Source: Phyllobacterium zundukense
GTDB taxonomy: Bacteria > Pseudomonadota > Alphaproteobacteria > Rhizobiales > Rhizobiaceae
DNA: 64,000 nucleotides
Assembly: GCF_002764115.1 (NCBI RefSeq)
Contig: NZ_CP017941.1
Span: 576,059 to 640,058, forward strand
Direction: 5' to 3'
In this document: in pieces, positions 1 through 8,289 of the stretch
Layout: every line of letters starts with the position of its first letter
Numbering within the stretch: the stretch's first letter is position 1
Notes under the pieces: generated by a model
Databases searched by the model: none
Seen by the model: only the letters and a program-made list of their open reading frames with translations
Told to the model about the DNA's origin: nothing
Program-made: the position numbers and the translations under genes

Positions 1-499
1 GCCGAAATCCGGTCTTAGTCGCTAACATTCTTCCTGCATCGATGCCGATACCACATTTTACTTCGTCACTCTTGAAGTGCTTGTTTATGACATACCTAGC
101 CGTCGAATTCATCAGAATGGCTGTGTCGACTGCGTTCGCGTACGCATTCTCTTTGTCAAATATGACCATCACCCTGTCGCCGATAATGCCGCGTACGTGC
201 CCTCCGTAATGCCGCGCGCACTTTGTCATAGCTCGCACGAACGACGAATAAAGTTTTGCGACCGTTTTGGCTTTATGGGTGAGATTCAACTCCGTCGACC
301 TGCGAATATCGATATACAACACACACGTCTCGATAAGTTTGCATCCCTGCGTTTGCGCATCTAGGTTTGGGAACGTTATTGACGGGTCGCCCGAATGCGG
401 GACGCTATTGGTGTTGGTCACGTCGATCGTAAAACTGTTAGATAAAATGGTTGCCACTTCTTCGAGCAGCTCGTCGCGTATTTCTGGTATCGTTACCAT
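1..499 (-). CDS. pycC: Pycsar-type pyrimidine nucleotide cyclase, N-terminal part (runs off the left edge)
   Basis: Reading the minus strand from ATG at 499 gives 166 residues with no stop before the window edge. A class III nucleotidyl cyclase core is visible: LYIDIRRSTEL (metal Asp about residue 64), a stretch TVAKLYSSFVRAMTKCA, then GHVRGIIGDRVMVIFD (second metal Asp about 108, in GDR rather than the GDG usual in adenylate cyclases), and KCGIGIDAG. This combination matches the uridylate/cytidylate cyclases of Pycsar anti-phage systems, which make cUMP or cCMP on infection to activate a membrane effector. The start lies 26 bp after the stop of the upstream effector-like gene, so the two look co-transcribed, effector first. 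Which nucleotide is made cannot be read from this part. The C-terminal half is outside the window, so intactness is unknown. Confidence 0.82.
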   Translation of the reverse strand, partial: MVTIPEIRDELLEEVATILSNSFTIDVTNTNSVPHSGDPSITFPNLDAQTQGCKLIETCVLYIDIRRSTELNLTHKAKTVAKLYSSFVRAMTKCARHYGGHVRGIIGDRVMVIFDKENAYANAVDTAILMNSTARYVINKHFKSDEVKCGIGIDAGRMLATKTGFR

Positions 500-524
500 T
501 CAAATCCCCGTTGCAATCGTCCGC

Positions 525-1093
525 TTAAAGATGCTCATCTATGAAAAACCAGTAGAACAGGAGAGCAATTGGAGGCGTTAGCCAACCGATCAGTGCTATC
601 GAAATGGCATACCGGAACAGCCGAAATTTCTTTGCCGCTATTCTGGAATTTACGATCATCTGTTGGATAAGCGACCTTTCCATGGGATTGGGGGGATCCC
701 CAACTAGCCCATATTTTGCTAGCTCTCTGGCGTATCCACCTATACCTCCGCTATATCCCCGAAGAAGAGAAGGCTCGCAGGTTCTCGATTGTACCATTCG
801 CCAGATTCGCGATGAAGCGAAGTCCTAGGATAGAATGTCGAGAAGGCCAATATTCCAGAGACGGAAAGAAAGGCGACGAGCACTTCGACGTAAATCTTTA
901 CCCAGAAGTTGTCGAAGATGCCCACGTTCCACGCCGCACCAATACCAACTATGATCGTGAAGTTTAGTACTGCAAGAGCGCCGTTTTTTGACTCGGCAAA
1001 CTGAAGCATTGAATTTATGTTTTGAAATATTTCCGCTAGTGCGAGCGGTGATTTCAATAATTCTTGCGCGGCATTCGAATCGTTTTCTGACAT
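525..1093 (-). pseudogene. pycTM: Pycsar-type transmembrane effector, frame broken once
   Basis: Two overlapping minus-strand frames make one protein. The first (start 1093) begins MSENDSNAAQELL, has AESKNGALAVLNFTIIVGIGAAW and a second hydrophobic stretch IYVEVLVAFLSVSGILAF, then reaches SLLFFGDIAEV and stops at 740. The second frame overlaps it from 797 and continues GGYARELAKYG, then NSRIAAKKFRLFRYAISIALIG with a last hydrophobic segment, ending at 525. The order helix-TM-TM, LFFGDIA, NS-I-x3-K and final TM is that of Pycsar TM effectors, which damage the inner membrane when bound to a cyclic pyrimidine nucleotide. The frames join near 750-760 by a shift of -1 (one base lost or two gained). 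It sits directly before the cyclase. A sequencing error, real mutation or programmed slippage are all possible; I see no clear slippery heptamer. Confidence 0.75.
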
Positions 1094-1205
1094 ATCGTCT
1101 CCTGCAACCTACCATAGCAGAATGCACTGATTCACAGTGGACACTACTCCGCAGATACACGGATATGCACAGTTGGTATGTTAAATACTGCCGCAATTGG
1201 CTTTG

Positions 1206-1702
1206 CTATCCTCGCAGCAGATCGCCAATTGCCAGGATCGTCTTCTGGGTGATGATGTGCAAGTGCCGTAGGTCGCCGGATAGAATATCTAGCTTTGGTC
1301 CGTACGTTCCGTCACCCAAGCTATAAAACATTTCCTCGATATGTTTGTTGAATGGCTTGTATCCGTCTTCCGCTCCCGTGTAATCGGAAACGAATATTTT
1401 GATGCCTGCGAGTTTTGCCGGTTCTTGGGTGATTTCAATGTCGGCCTTGGCAAATGCAATAACGGGGCCGCTGCTCTCCCACTTTGCCCATCCACCGTCT
1501 GCTCCGTTCAAAAGACGGCATGGGTCTACGGCCTATTCGTTACCCCACGGTTCCTTCCACTCTCGCTCCATCTCGACCCGCTCCAAATCGACGTATTCTT
1601 TATCTACCGCAGGTCCTGATACCGCGAGTCGGCCAAGATACTTCCGTGGTGTAAATTTATCAGAACCTCGTAAGACGAGATCATTTCTTCGCGACTAGTC
1701 AT
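1206..1702 (-). pseudogene. Unrecognised broken gene upstream of the Pycsar pair
   Basis: From ATG at 1702 (AGGAG directly in front, so spacing is poor) the frame reads MTSREEMISSYEVLIN and then meets a stop. Shifting frame there restores a long reading, FTPRKYLGRLAVSGPAVDKE onward, to EWKEPWGNE, a TAG near 1530, and then an open stretch of about 110 codons to 1206 that includes KLAGIKIFVSDYTGAEDGY and HIEEMFYSLGDGTYGP. The protein-like composition on both sides of the lesions suggests one former gene of about 165 residues with one frameshift and one nonsense codon (possibly TGG to TAG). I do not recognise the family. It has the same orientation as the effector and cyclase, 112 bp upstream, so it could be a decayed member of the same operon. 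Confidence 0.5.
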
Positions 1703-1948
1703 CTCCTAGACCCTACAGTTTGTGAGGAGTGCTCGATTTCTGTACGTCCTGACTAACCGTCAGCTCGCCGCGACGAAGCAGAATTAAAGGCTGACCGGGT
1801 GAGTGCATGACGGGTCTCAATATTCACGCATTTATGAGCTGAATTGATAAGGGCATTCCAGTTTTCAGGTCTAAAATGAATGACTACAGCGCATTAAATG
1901 TCCCTAACGCCAACCCCGTGCCTGGCCCCCCCCTTTGGGAGATCGATG

Positions 1949-3817
1949 ATGGAACGCAAACTTGCCGCAATCATGGCCGCTGACGTTGTCGGCTACAGCC
2001 GGCTGATGGCTGAAAACGAGGCGTCCACTTACGCGGACCTGCGCACGGTGTTCGACGATCTCATCGGCCCCACAGTCGTGCGGCACGGCGGCCGCACTTT
2101 CAAAACAACCGGCGACGGCTTTCTCGCGATATTTCCGAGCGTCAACGAGGCCGTTGATGCGGCCCTAGCCATCCAGCAGGGTTTCGACAAGGGGCCGTTC
2201 AAGCTGCGCATCGGTATCAATCTCGGCGACGTTATCGAAGACAATGGCGATGTGTATGGCGATGGCGTCAACGTTGCCGCCCGTCTTGAGGCCATGACCG
2301 AACCCGGCCAGATCTTCGTCAGCGATGCTGTTGTAATGGCCGCTGACCGCAACCGCGCCGGTATTTTCGCTCGTGTGGGCCGCAGGCGTGCAAAGAACAT
2401 TCCCGAGCTCCTCAACGTGTACCGCGTGCGGCGCATGGATTCGCCGTGGTCAGCCTGGCGGAGGCTGCCACACGTTCTGCGCGGCACCGCCGCCCGCTGG
2501 TCTTACGGCGTCGCCGCCACAGCCCTCATTCTCATCGGCACCCAGATCGCGCCCCTGCCGCTGGCGGCAATGGTCAGCCGTATTCCGGCTGCCCTGTTCC
2601 CTAACCAGACTCGCGAGGACCCGAGACCGTCGGTTGCGGTCATGCCGTTTACCACGATGAGCGGCGGGGGACAGGAACAGTCATACTTTGCAGACGGTTT
2701 GACGGAGGATGTGACCACGGCGCTCGCCCGGAACTCAGAACTTCAGGTTATCGCGCGCGACTCAACCTACGCCGTGCGCGGGCAGGATAGTGATGTGCGC
2801 AAGCTGGGGCAAAGGCTGGGCGTTTCCTACGTGGTCGAAGGCAGTGCCCGGCGCGAGGGTGACAGGCTTCGCGTCTCGGCACAGCTGATTGACGTCAAGA
2901 CCGGCGCGCATCTGTGGTCGCGCAGCTTTGACAGGCAGGTTGCGGACGTCTTTACGGTCCAAAGCGAACTGACAACGGAAATCGTCGCGCAGCTCGCGCC
3001 GTATATCGGGAGGAGTGAAGCGGCCGCCGCCGCGCAGCGCCCGACAGACAATCTGCAGGCCTATGATCTTGTGCTGCAGGCCCGTAATCGTTACCGGCAT
3101 GGCGCTAACGATGCCAAAGGCCTTTTGGAGGCGCGCGCCCTTTATCAGCGCGCACTGGAAATGGACCCGGCCTATGCCGCCGCTCGGGCGGGTCTGGCCC
3201 TGACCTATATCGCTGAAGTCGCGCAGCGGCCGGACGGCCAAACTGGCGGACTGGATACCGGTCTCAGTGAAGCGCGCCAGGCCGTGCGCCTCGATCCTAA
3301 TCTCGCTCTCGGCTATCAGGTGATCAGCTTCGGACTCGCGGTGCAGGGCGACTACTCAGGTGGGTTGCAGGCCGCAAAACGCGCGGTAGAACTCAACCCC
3401 AACGACCCGGACAGCATGATGGCGCTCGCGAAGGCCCAGGTCCGGTTCGGTGAATATGATGACGCCGTCGTTAATGCCGAGCGGGCACGCCGGCTCCACC
3501 CCATGGCTCCGGAGTACTATGCCTACGTGCATGGTCAGGCCCTTTACGCCGCCGAACGGCGCGAAGAGGCCGACACTGTCATCTCGGAGTGTCTTGTGAG
3601 GGCACCCCGGGACACCAACTGCCTGCTGATACAGGCGGTTTTGCAGAGCGCTCGCGGTGACATAGAGGCAGCGCAGCTGACCATAGCGAACCTGATAGAG
3701 GCCCATCCGACTTTCTCGTTGGAAGCAGAGCGCGCTTATCGCCGGTTCGGCGACAGGCCGCTGATGGACCAGTTCTTAAGTGACTTGGCGCGCGCGAAGG
3801 CTCCGGAAACTGCCTGA
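1949..3817 (+). CDS. Class III adenylate cyclase with TolB-like and TPR regions
   Basis: The protein begins MERKLAAIMAADVVGYSRLM, the usual opening of this large rhizobial family. Residues 1-170 form the cyclase domain: metal Asp in AADVVGYSR, TTGDGFLAIF with the second Asp, LRIGINLGDV, and NVAARLE carrying the transition-state Asn and Arg. One hydrophobic segment follows near residues 190-220. Next comes a TolB-like N-terminal region (PSVAVMPFTTM, YFADGLTEDVTTALAR, VSYVVEGSARREGDRLRVSAQL) and then TPR-like helices to the end (ALEMDPAYAAARAGLALTYI). It would make cAMP, probably sensing through its C-terminal half. GGGAG at 1937-1941 is 7 bases before the ATG at 1949; ATG 1946 and an upstream ATG at 1898 are alternatives. 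It is transcribed away from the Pycsar operon and is not of the PycC type. Confidence 0.88.
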   Translation: MERKLAAIMAADVVGYSRLMAENEASTYADLRTVFDDLIGPTVVRHGGRTFKTTGDGFLAIFPSVNEAVDAALAIQQGFDKGPFKLRIGINLGDVIEDNGDVYGDGVNVAARLEAMTEPGQIFVSDAVVMAADRNRAGIFARVGRRRAKNIPELLNVYRVRRMDSPWSAWRRLPHVLRGTAARWSYGVAATALILIGTQIAPLPLAAMVSRIPAALFPNQTREDPRPSVAVMPFTTMSGGGQEQSYFADGLTEDVTTALARNSELQVIARDSTYAVRGQDSDVRKLGQRLGVSYVVEGSARREGDRLRVSAQLIDVKTGAHLWSRSFDRQVADVFTVQSELTTEIVAQLAPYIGRSEAAAAAQRPTDNLQAYDLVLQARNRYRHGANDAKGLLEARALYQRALEMDPAYAAARAGLALTYIAEVAQRPDGQTGGLDTGLSEARQAVRLDPNLALGYQVISFGLAVQGDYSGGLQAAKRAVELNPNDPDSMMALAKAQVRFGEYDDAVVNAERARRLHPMAPEYYAYVHGQALYAAERREEADTVISECLVRAPRDTNCLLIQAVLQSARGDIEAAQLTIANLIEAHPTFSLEAERAYRRFGDRPLMDQFLSDLARAKAPETA

Positions 3818-4005
3818 TCCGCTACCTTCCACTCGCGGAGGGAGCGCTCCTGCGGGTGCGTCATTCGCTAGCTTGAGATATCATCCATCCATGTCCCATC
3901 TGGCATTGCTTGTTTTCCGGAAGAGCTCTGATGCTGGTGACACGCCGTCGGTTGCTCGTTTCATAGAGAAATAGGAAATAATCCCAGATCGATACGAGCC
4001 GGCCT

Positions 4006-4437
4006 TCATTGGTCGCGGTGATTTCTGGCAACTTCGCCACCCCCCGTAAGCCATCTTGCATCAAACCAGCGGTCCGCCGGACCGTTATAGGGCAGCCGCG
4101 TGACATCCCAGTGGCTGACGAAGCGTGCGTAGGCGTCCCAGACCGGTGGGCCGCCGCCGATGAAGACGACACGGCCAGCAAAGCGCCTGAGCGTGTCCTC
4201 GGGATCCATGCTGGAGCGAACGACGACAAGTTCCCGATCCACCCGAGCAAAATCCGGAACGCTCGCGATCGTCTTGGGGCCGGCGAGCAAGACGTGTCCT
4301 CTCGTGACGTCGAAAAACCGTGCAACGTCAGCGACGAACTCCGGCGACCGGTCGCCTTCCCATGGAAGGCCGCCTTTGAGGCCGAGCTGCCCCGCTTGGC
4401 CGATGGCACAGACAACCCTAACGACAGCCTTCTTCAT
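4006..4437 (-). CDS. Dihydrofolate reductase family protein
   Basis: This 143-residue protein has the DHFR pattern: VVCAIGQAGQLGLKGGLPW at the N-terminus (substrate/NADPH loop with LPW), F-x-DVTRGHVLLAGPKT for the T-x-GH...G-x-KT motif, and FIGGGPPVWDAYARF for the GG-x2-V nucleotide-binding turn. It is predicted to reduce dihydrofolate to tetrahydrofolate with NADPH. It is slightly shorter than typical FolA (about 160) and ends soon after the RLPYNGPADRWF strand, so it may be a secondary paralogue rather than the housekeeping enzyme. ATG 4437 (MKKAVVRVV) has GGAG five bases upstream; ATG 4452 is possible but lacks an obvious ribosome site. It is divergent from the sulfotransferase gene. Confidence 0.8.
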   Translation of the reverse strand: MKKAVVRVVCAIGQAGQLGLKGGLPWEGDRSPEFVADVARFFDVTRGHVLLAGPKTIASVPDFARVDRELVVVRSSMDPEDTLRRFAGRVVFIGGGPPVWDAYARFVSHWDVTRLPYNGPADRWFDARWLTGGGEVARNHRDQ

Positions 4438-4646
4438 GAGAACTCCATCCATAGCTGGTCAAAATCGCATAATGGCTCGTACGGAACCGCATTTCAGAAA
4501 CCATAAGTGGCTCTGCGGTTGGATTACGCCCAAGGCGATTATAACGTTTTGGTTGTGGCCCAAAGCCAACATTTGTTCGCGATGTCATAGAACCTTCATC
4601 AAGCGCCGATAGGCCCGTTTCCACGTATCGGATACGGGATCGTGGT

Positions 4647-5414
4647 ATGCTGGCACCTAAATCATACGTCATATGCGGGACACCAAGAAGCGGTAGCACG
4701 CTCTTGTGCGATCTCTTGGAGAGCACAGGATTGGCTGGTCGACCCGCTTCGTACTTTCGAAGCCAGTCGATACCGCGATGGAGCCACCGCTTGAACGTTC
4801 CGATCACGGAAGATGCGCCTCCGGCCGATTTTGATTGTAGCTATATCAATGCCGTGATGAAAGCCGGTAGGGGTGGGACCGACGTATTCGGCCTTCGCCT
4901 GATGTGGGAAAGTGTCGATGAATTGTCGAGGCGGCTCGACGCCCTCTTTCCGGGACTGAAAGATGATCATGCTCGCTTCGAAAGGGCATTTGGACCAATG
5001 CTGTTCATCCATCTATCACGCACCGACAAAGTGTCCCAGGCCATTTCGCGAGTCAAAGCCATGCAGACCGGGCTATGGCACGTAGGCTCCGATGGGTCCG
5101 AACGGGAGCGAACCGGCCCTGCCCGGGACGCCGTATATGATCGTGACTGCATCGGGAAATATGTTGAAGAACTGACGGTACAGGACCAAGCTTGGACCGA
5201 TTGGTTCGTGGATAATCGGATTGAGCCCGTACGTCTCACCTACGAGGCACTTTCTCAAGAGCCTAAAGGTACTTTGGAGACTGTATTGTTCGCCTTGGGT
5301 CTTGACCCGGCCATCGCCGCAGCCATTGAACCTAAAACGGCAAAGATGGGCGATTTCGAGAGTCAAAATTGGGAATTGCGTTTCCGTGCCAAACCAGATG
5401 CTCTCCGTAACTGA
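4647..5414 (+). CDS. Stf0-type sulfotransferase
   Basis: The 255-residue protein begins MLAPKSYVICGTPRSGSTLL; GTPRSGST is the 5'-phosphosulfate-binding loop of PAPS-dependent sulfotransferases, and CDLLESTGLAGRPASYF follows the Stf0 (trehalose 2-sulfotransferase like) pattern. A second nucleotide-contact region is FIHLSRTDKVSQAISRVKA near residues 115-135. It would transfer sulfate from PAPS to a carbohydrate acceptor that the sequence does not reveal. Rhizobia use such enzymes on surface or signalling sugars. It is a single gene with no sulfate-activation genes nearby, and it ends 435 bp before the parDE pair. Confidence 0.8.
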   Translation: MLAPKSYVICGTPRSGSTLLCDLLESTGLAGRPASYFRSQSIPRWSHRLNVPITEDAPPADFDCSYINAVMKAGRGGTDVFGLRLMWESVDELSRRLDALFPGLKDDHARFERAFGPMLFIHLSRTDKVSQAISRVKAMQTGLWHVGSDGSERERTGPARDAVYDRDCIGKYVEELTVQDQAWTDWFVDNRIEPVRLTYEALSQEPKGTLETVLFALGLDPAIAAAIEPKTAKMGDFESQNWELRFRAKPDALRN

Positions 5415-5848
5415 CTCTTTTGGGCGATGTCTCCCAAATACGGTTCTTCCGCGATAAACCAGACAAACGACCGCTGTTGGCCGCGACTTTCAAACATAAT
5501 AAGCTAGACGTTTCTTGCAGCAGCTCGGCGATTGTAGATTTTTTGGCGCCAATCGGATTCGACTAAAAATCCGTTATTATCGGCATTTTCAAACGAAGGT
5601 TTCCTGACAGGTTTTGTAATGAACAAATGCCGAATCCTGAGCAAGGATGGTCAAGATTTACCTGTTGGGAGGTGGGTTCGATACCGCTCAAGGCCTACCA
5701 CCTAGCTCACCGTTTTAATAATGGTGGCTCGCGGTGGGGCGTAATGGGTGTCAGAATGAACTCTGCCCGTCTGCAGGTTTGGGTCCAAGTAGATCAGTTT
5801 GACAAACTTTGCCAAACTCAGTTAATCTGGGCGCAAATGGAGGCTTGT
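5415..5848 (+). other. Intergenic stretch without a recognised gene
   Basis: No convincing protein is seen on either strand between the sulfotransferase and parD. An in-frame upward extension of parD to 5627 exists but reads as low-quality protein and lacks a ribosome site. The last 55 bases hold the parDE promoter and palindrome, annotated separately. A T-arm-like string near 5688-5715 does not fold into a whole tRNA. Confidence 0.6.
5796..5827 (+). promoter_or_regulatory. parDE promoter with overlapping palindrome
   Basis: TTGACA at 5799-5804 is followed after 17 bases by TTAATC at 5822-5827, a plausible sigma-70 type promoter. The -35 lies inside the perfect palindrome AGTTTG-A-CAAACT (5796-5808), and a partial copy CCAAACT follows within 10 bases. 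The parD start is 21 bases after the -10. ParD antitoxins usually repress their own operon, so this palindrome is a good operator candidate (inference). Confidence 0.55.
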
Positions 5849-6103
5849 ATGGCTACTATGAACGTGTCTCTACCGGACCCAATGAAAGATTGGGTCGAAG
5901 CCCAAGCAAGGACCGGGCGATATTCCAATGCTAGTGACTATGTGCGCGACCTGATTCGAAGGGACCAAACGCGTAGTGATAAGATTGCTGCCATGCAACG
6001 CTTCGTCGATGACGGTCTCAAAAGTGGTGTTGGCGGCCGATCGAAGGACGAACTCTTCGCCGCGGCTGCCGCGCGCACGGAAACGGCGCGCGGCAGCAGA
6101 TAA
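5849..6103 (+). CDS. parD: ParD-type antitoxin
   Basis: The 84-residue protein MATMNVSLPDPMKDWVEAQA followed by GRYSNASDYVRDLIRRDQ is a classic ParD/CopG ribbon-helix-helix antitoxin: an N-terminal strand (NVSLPDPMKDWVE), two helices, then a charged flexible tail (ELFAAAAARTETARGSR) that would wrap the toxin. It should bind DNA as a dimer and neutralise the ParE encoded next. GGAGG at 5839-5843 is five bases upstream of ATG 5849, which fixes this start over upstream ATGs. The stop overlaps the toxin start by one base. Confidence 0.9.
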   Translation: MATMNVSLPDPMKDWVEAQARTGRYSNASDYVRDLIRRDQTRSDKIAAMQRFVDDGLKSGVGGRSKDELFAAAAARTETARGSR

Positions 6104-6396
6104 TGCGTTTTAGCCTTTCTGTCGAAGCGGAAGAGGACATCATTGTCATCACCGAGCAAGGTATCCGGATGTTCGGATCTCTACAGGCTAGGCGGTACCA
6201 TGACGACTTGTTCGCGGTACTTGAACTGATCGCCGCGAATCCCCGAATGGCTCGTGAGCGAGAAGAGATTTCGCCGCCGGTTAGGATCCATCCGTTCAAA
6301 GCCCATCTGATTGTCTACCGTATCGAAGAGAATGGAACCATTTTCGTGATCCGAATAGGCCATGGACATGAAGATTGGGCCAGCGAACCTGCTTAG
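6103..6396 (+). CDS. parE: ParE/RelE-family toxin
   Basis: The 97-residue protein has the ParE layout: a first strand MRFSLSVEAEEDI, a helix containing QARRYHDDLFAVLELIAANP, R-x-E and then HPFKAHLIVYRIEENGTIFVIRIGHGHEDW, the conserved end of ParE toxins. Family members inhibit DNA gyrase, while RelE relatives cleave mRNA; the W-terminated tail favours ParE. Translation is coupled to parD by a one-base overlap (TAATG). The pair probably works as a stability or stress module in this accessory DNA. Confidence 0.9.
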   Translation: MRFSLSVEAEEDIIVITEQGIRMFGSLQARRYHDDLFAVLELIAANPRMAREREEISPPVRIHPFKAHLIVYRIEENGTIFVIRIGHGHEDWASEPA

Positions 6397-6888
6397 GGTC
6401 CGCCGATTGAACATACAAGCGCAGTTAAATTTAGAGTTAACCGCTAGGAATGTAACGCGTCTGAGATGGCCATTCCCTAAGCTGCAGTTATGCCGCTGAA
6501 TCATCTCCGCATATCGTTTCAGATCGATGGTTCAATTCCCATCAAGGCGGTCACCGCAGCAGCCCTCATCTTTAGCTCGACATATAGAGGCACATCTGTA
6601 GCGATCTCACTAAACTGATTTTTACACGGAGCGAAAAAGAGGTTTCGCGCTGCTGCTCTTTCTCCGCCGGAGTCGCAACCTATAGTTCCATGGTTCCATC
6701 GTAACAGAATGTGGCCATCTACCCATAGCGGTCCGACGGCCGGTCCCACAGAGCTTTCAAGGGCGTCGCTTGAACATGTCGTGCCTCGTCATGCCGCCTT
6801 GAATCAGAATCCACCCGGCTTGAAATACCTCCAGACAGGATGTCACGTTACTTGCAAATTCATAAAATATAGGGTAGGGGGTTATGCT
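6397..6888 (+). other. Intergenic stretch without a recognised gene
   Basis: About 490 bases separate parE from dmeR. No frame on either strand reads as a credible protein. A tRNA 3'-end-like string (GATGG-loop-CCATC near 6525-6545) lacks the rest of a tRNA. The final 25 bases contain the DmeR operator candidate, annotated separately. Confidence 0.6.
6866..6888 (+). promoter_or_regulatory. G-tract operator in front of dmeR
   Basis: Immediately before the dmeR start lies ATATAGGGTAGGGGGTTAT: a run of G flanked by AT-rich half-sites. CsoR/RcnR-family repressors, including DmeR, bind G/C tracts of this kind. Its position over the ribosome-binding area implies autoregulation of dmeRF and release by Ni or Co (inference from the family). 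Confidence 0.5.
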
Positions 6889-7167
6889 ATGTCACATACA
6901 ACCAAGGAAAAAGCCAAGCTGCTCGGACGCATCCGTCGCCTCAAGGGGCAGATGGAGGCCGTGGAGCGGGCTCTGGAAGCCGAAGCGCCCTGTGGCGACA
7001 TCCTGAACCTTGTCGCTTCGGTGCGCGGCGCTGTGAATGGCCTAATGGGCGAACTCATCGAGGATCATATCCGCATGCATGTCGTGGATCCCGACAAGGA
7101 AGCCGATGCGGAGCGCGCCCAGGGTGCAGCAGAACTCATCGATGTTGTGAGGAAGTATCTCAAATGA
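6889..7167 (+). CDS. dmeR: Metal-sensing repressor of the CsoR/RcnR family
   Basis: The 92-residue all-helical protein reads MSHTTKEKAKLLGRIRRLKG, with QMEAVERALEAEAPCGDILNLVASVRGAVNGLMGELIEDHIRMHV. The N-terminal His3, Cys near residue 34 and the H-x3-H pair in EDHIRMHV match the nickel/cobalt-sensing subgroup (RcnR/DmeR) rather than the Cu-sensing C-H-C of CsoR. It should repress its own operon until Ni or Co binds. ATG 6889 follows GGGGG closely; ATG 6884 is out of frame. The gene overlaps dmeF by four bases (ATGA), and the pair is the known dmeRF arrangement of Rhizobium and Agrobacterium. Confidence 0.88.
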   Translation: MSHTTKEKAKLLGRIRRLKGQMEAVERALEAEAPCGDILNLVASVRGAVNGLMGELIEDHIRMHVVDPDKEADAERAQGAAELIDVVRKYLK

Positions 7168-8108
7168 CCCATGACCACACAGTGCATCCGGAGGCAGGTG
7201 CTCACGACCATGTTTTTCTCGGTGACAATCATGAGCGCAACGAACGCCGCACGTGGCTCGTCATTGCCTTGACCGCAACGATGATGGTGGCGGAGATCGC
7301 GGCGGGAACGGTGTTCGGCTCGATGGCGCTGGTCGCTGACGGCTGGCACATGTCCACGCACGCGGCCGCCATGCTGATTGCGGCGTTTGCCTATCTCTAT
7401 GCGCGCAAGAACGCCCGCAATCCGAGGTTCACTTTCGGGACCGGAAAGTTCGGCGATCTTGCCGCCTTTGCTAGTGCGGTCGTGCTTGCCCTGATCGCAC
7501 TGCTGATCGGATGGGAGAGCTTTCTGCGCCTTGCCAACCCGATTCCGATCAGCTTTCCCCAGGCCATTTCCGTCGCCGTGATCGGTCTTGCCGTCAATCT
7601 TATCTGCGCTTGGCTCTTGCGCGACGACCATTCACACCACGGCCACGGACACTACCATGATGACCATCATCATGGTCACGGTCATGACAACAATTTGCGT
7701 GCGGCCTATCTGCATGTTCTCGCCGACGCCTTGACGTCCGTCCTCGCCATTGCCGCGCTTCTTGCTGGAAGCGTCTACGGCTGGCTTTGGCTCGATCCGG
7801 CGATGGGCATTATCGGTGCGCTTGTCATCGCAAAATGGTCGTGGGGTCTCATACGCGATGCAGGCGGCGTGTTGCTGGACTATGTTCCTTCGAGCGAAGA
7901 TCTGCCGGAAGAAATCCGTGTCGCCATCGAGGAAGAGGGCGATGTGATCACCGATCTGCATGTCTGGCAGCTTGGTCCTGGACACCATGGCGCGATCGTT
8001 TCGCTGGTCAGCGACAATCCGAAAGCCCCTTCATCCTATCGCGCCAAACTTGCCCATATCCATGATCTCTCTCACGTGACGGTCGAAGTCGAGCCGAAGG
8101 CGGCTTGA
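7164..8108 (+). CDS. dmeF: Cation diffusion facilitator, Ni/Co efflux
   Basis: The 314-residue protein is a CDF transporter: six hydrophobic segments, the zinc-transporter type motif ADGWHMSTHAAAM (site A, H-x3... in TM2) and HVLADALTSVLAIAA (TM5). Between TM4 and TM5 is a strongly His-rich loop (HSHHGHGHYHDDHHHGHGHD, about residues 153-175) typical of DmeF. The C-terminal cytosolic domain has VITDLHVWQLGPGHHGA. Homologues in rhizobia export Co(II) and Ni(II) by proton antiport. Translation is coupled to dmeR through an ATGA overlap. The N-terminus also has His residues (THDHTVHPEAGAHDH), adding metal-binding capacity. Confidence 0.9.
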   Translation: MTHDHTVHPEAGAHDHVFLGDNHERNERRTWLVIALTATMMVAEIAAGTVFGSMALVADGWHMSTHAAAMLIAAFAYLYARKNARNPRFTFGTGKFGDLAAFASAVVLALIALLIGWESFLRLANPIPISFPQAISVAVIGLAVNLICAWLLRDDHSHHGHGHYHDDHHHGHGHDNNLRAAYLHVLADALTSVLAIAALLAGSVYGWLWLDPAMGIIGALVIAKWSWGLIRDAGGVLLDYVPSSEDLPEEIRVAIEEEGDVITDLHVWQLGPGHHGAIVSLVSDNPKAPSSYRAKLAHIHDLSHVTVEVEPKAA

Positions 8109-8289
8109 ACTTCAATCCTGGCTAGATCGACTTCGTGGTATTCGCCTGCTCGCGAAAGCCGTCACTCATCCCATCCTTGCCCGGGCGCACCGGACATCAG
8201 GCGAGTCCCGCTAGGCACCCGCGGTGTGCAATTGATCTACATCATTTCGTCCAATTGATTTGTTACGACCGTTACATTATGAAGTAGCG

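Noticed and set aside
1949..3817. Considered as the cyclase of the Pycsar system
   Set aside because: Its domain set (GDG motif, TolB-like and TPR regions) is that of cAMP cyclases; the true Pycsar-type cyclase is at 1-499 on the other strand.
5688..5715. tRNA T-arm and CCA-like string
   Set aside because: No anticodon arm or acceptor partner could be drawn, so not a tRNA gene; too weak to call an attachment site.
6520..6550. Another tRNA 3'-end-like string
   Set aside because: The stem pairs only with an eight-base loop and no other arms are present.
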